From the NCBI GenBank assembly GCA_963662395.1, contig OY759511.1, positions 2,294,001-2,358,000 on the forward strand: a DNA stretch of 64,000 nt. The letters are read 5' to 3'. This stretch comes from JAPOXR01 sp963662395. Lineage in GTDB: Bacteria > Pseudomonadota > Alphaproteobacteria > Rhodobacterales > Rhodobacteraceae. A program made the position numbers and the translations under genes. Below the pieces are notes generated by a model. The model was not told the origin of the DNA. It saw nothing but the letters and a program-made list of their open reading frames with translations, and searched no databases. Positions 63,512 to 64,000 of this stretch are shown in pieces (the first letter of the stretch is position 1; every line of letters begins with the position of its first letter).

Positions 63512-64000
63512 TCAGGTTGCCACGTGGGATATGCTCTTGCCGGGTGAATAGATGTCGAGAATGTTCCAGTGCCCGGTGGTTGGCGTCGGGTTGTTGATCA
63601 TCGGCACGTCGAGCACTGTCGGTTTGCCGCTGGAAATTGCTGCCTGCAATGCCGGCAACAATTCACTTGCAGCACTGACACGCTGCCCTTCCGCGCCGTA
63701 GGCCATGGCGATCTCGGCATATCCCGGGCCGTTGGCCGGGGCCGCGGCCGTTCCGGGGAATGTCGTGCCATAGGTCAACCCGTAATGCGCCTGCTGCAGG
63801 CCGGCGATCGTGCCGAATGCATTGTTGTTCATCACCAGCCAGACGATGCCGAGATCCAGTTCCACCGCTGTTGCCAGCATGGCAGGGTTCTGGCCGAAGC
63901 CACCATCCCCGACCATGCTGACCACCACCCGGTCGGGTGCCGCCAGCTTGGCACCGATTGCGCCTGGCGGACCAAACCCCATGGTCGCAAAACCACCGGG
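63512..64000 (-). CDS. Thiamine-diphosphate-dependent enzyme (acetolactate synthase-like), 5' end outside window
   Basis: Only the C-terminal ~162 residues are present; the frame runs open to the right edge. The ThDP-binding signature is VVSMVGDGGFGQNPAMLATA followed by NNNAFGTIA, typical of the acetolactate synthase / benzoylformate decarboxylase / sulfoacetaldehyde acetyltransferase superfamily. The end PTVLDVPMINNPTPTTGHWN is unusual for acetolactate synthase, so I do not choose among members. Confidence 0.82.
   Translation of the reverse strand, partial: PGGFATMGFGPPGAIGAKLAAPDRVVVSMVGDGGFGQNPAMLATAVELDLGIVWLVMNNNAFGTIAGLQQAHYGLTYGTTFPGTAAAPANGPGYAEIAMAYGAEGQRVSAASELLPALQAAISSGKPTVLDVPMINNPTPTTGHWNILDIYSPGKSISHVAT

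Noticed and set aside
1..64000. CRISPR array
   Set aside because: No regularly spaced short repeats or cas genes were seen; the repeats present are IS ends or target duplications.

Overview
The window reads as the chromosome of a GC-rich alphaproteobacterium. Four things point that way: the gene order enoyl-CoA hydratase - rpsT - dnaA - dnaN - recF, the neighbouring mutM / ubiE-ubiB block, the HemY and mitofilin-like (COG4223) pair, and proteins typical of Rhodobacteraceae-like lineages (IalB-type secreted protein, small GGM-rich secreted protein, GST-QueG-epimerase cluster). Intact housekeeping genes alternate with stretches of frameshifted gene fragments and stacked insertion sequences. This pattern is usual for a genome under relaxed selection, such as a host-associated or recently bottlenecked lineage; that lifestyle is an inference.

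Layout. 1-4.1 kb: a binding-protein-dependent sugar-type ABC transporter (binding protein cut by the window edge, two permeases) with a tandem SnoaL-like protein. 4.1-6.7 kb: decayed remains of two short-chain dehydrogenases and a second periplasmic sugar-binding protein. 6.7-9.7 kb: ialB-like, rlmN, an L,D-transpeptidase and a CAP-domain lipoprotein. 9.7-12.8 kb: a probable RES/Xre toxin-antitoxin pair with a broken toxin, and an IS110 transposase remnant. 12.8-23.2 kb: a second L,D-transpeptidase, a small secreted protein, the translationally coupled GST-queG-epimerase set, mtgA, two oxidoreductases, the COG4223-hemY pair and tRNA-Thr(CGU). 23.2-29.0 kb: recF, dnaN, dnaA, a rhodanese-like gene, rpsT and an enoyl-CoA hydratase, all on the minus strand. 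29.2-31.9 kb: an NMT1/TauABC-type ABC transporter lying between that block and mutM. 31.9-40.8 kb: mutM, ubiE-ubiB, hemD, tsaD, an EVE protein, a DUF1761 protein, ahcY, an HD hydrolase and a SCO1 protein. 41.2-46.5 kb: two different IS1634-family elements. 43.1-50.5 kb: a probable operon of a small ORF, an MpaB/DUF2236 oxygenase, a flavin amine-oxidase-like enzyme and an MMPL/RND exporter, split by the second IS. 50.7-62.7 kb: a deeply nested transposon block. 63.1-64 kb: a universal stress protein and a thiamine-diphosphate enzyme cut by the window edge.

The most striking structures are these. (i) The IS1634-family element inside the MpaB gene is flanked by a 251-bp identical direct repeat, that is, a very long target duplication; as a result MpaB loses only its last seven residues. 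(ii) A Russian-doll block starts from one IS21-family element (about 51.95-62.69 kb). Its istB was hit by an IS4-type element whose transposase carries a DruA-like (DUF4338) N-terminal domain. The same istB was hit again by a second, different IS21 element, whose own istB was interrupted exactly at the P-loop codons by a large-serine-recombinase element. (iii) The MpaB-flavoenzyme-MMPL operon looks like a pathway that oxidises and exports a hydrophobic compound of unknown identity.

All calls come from reading the sequence and recalled family patterns. No database search was run. Ends of pseudogenes and of some mobile elements are approximate, and this is said in the entries.
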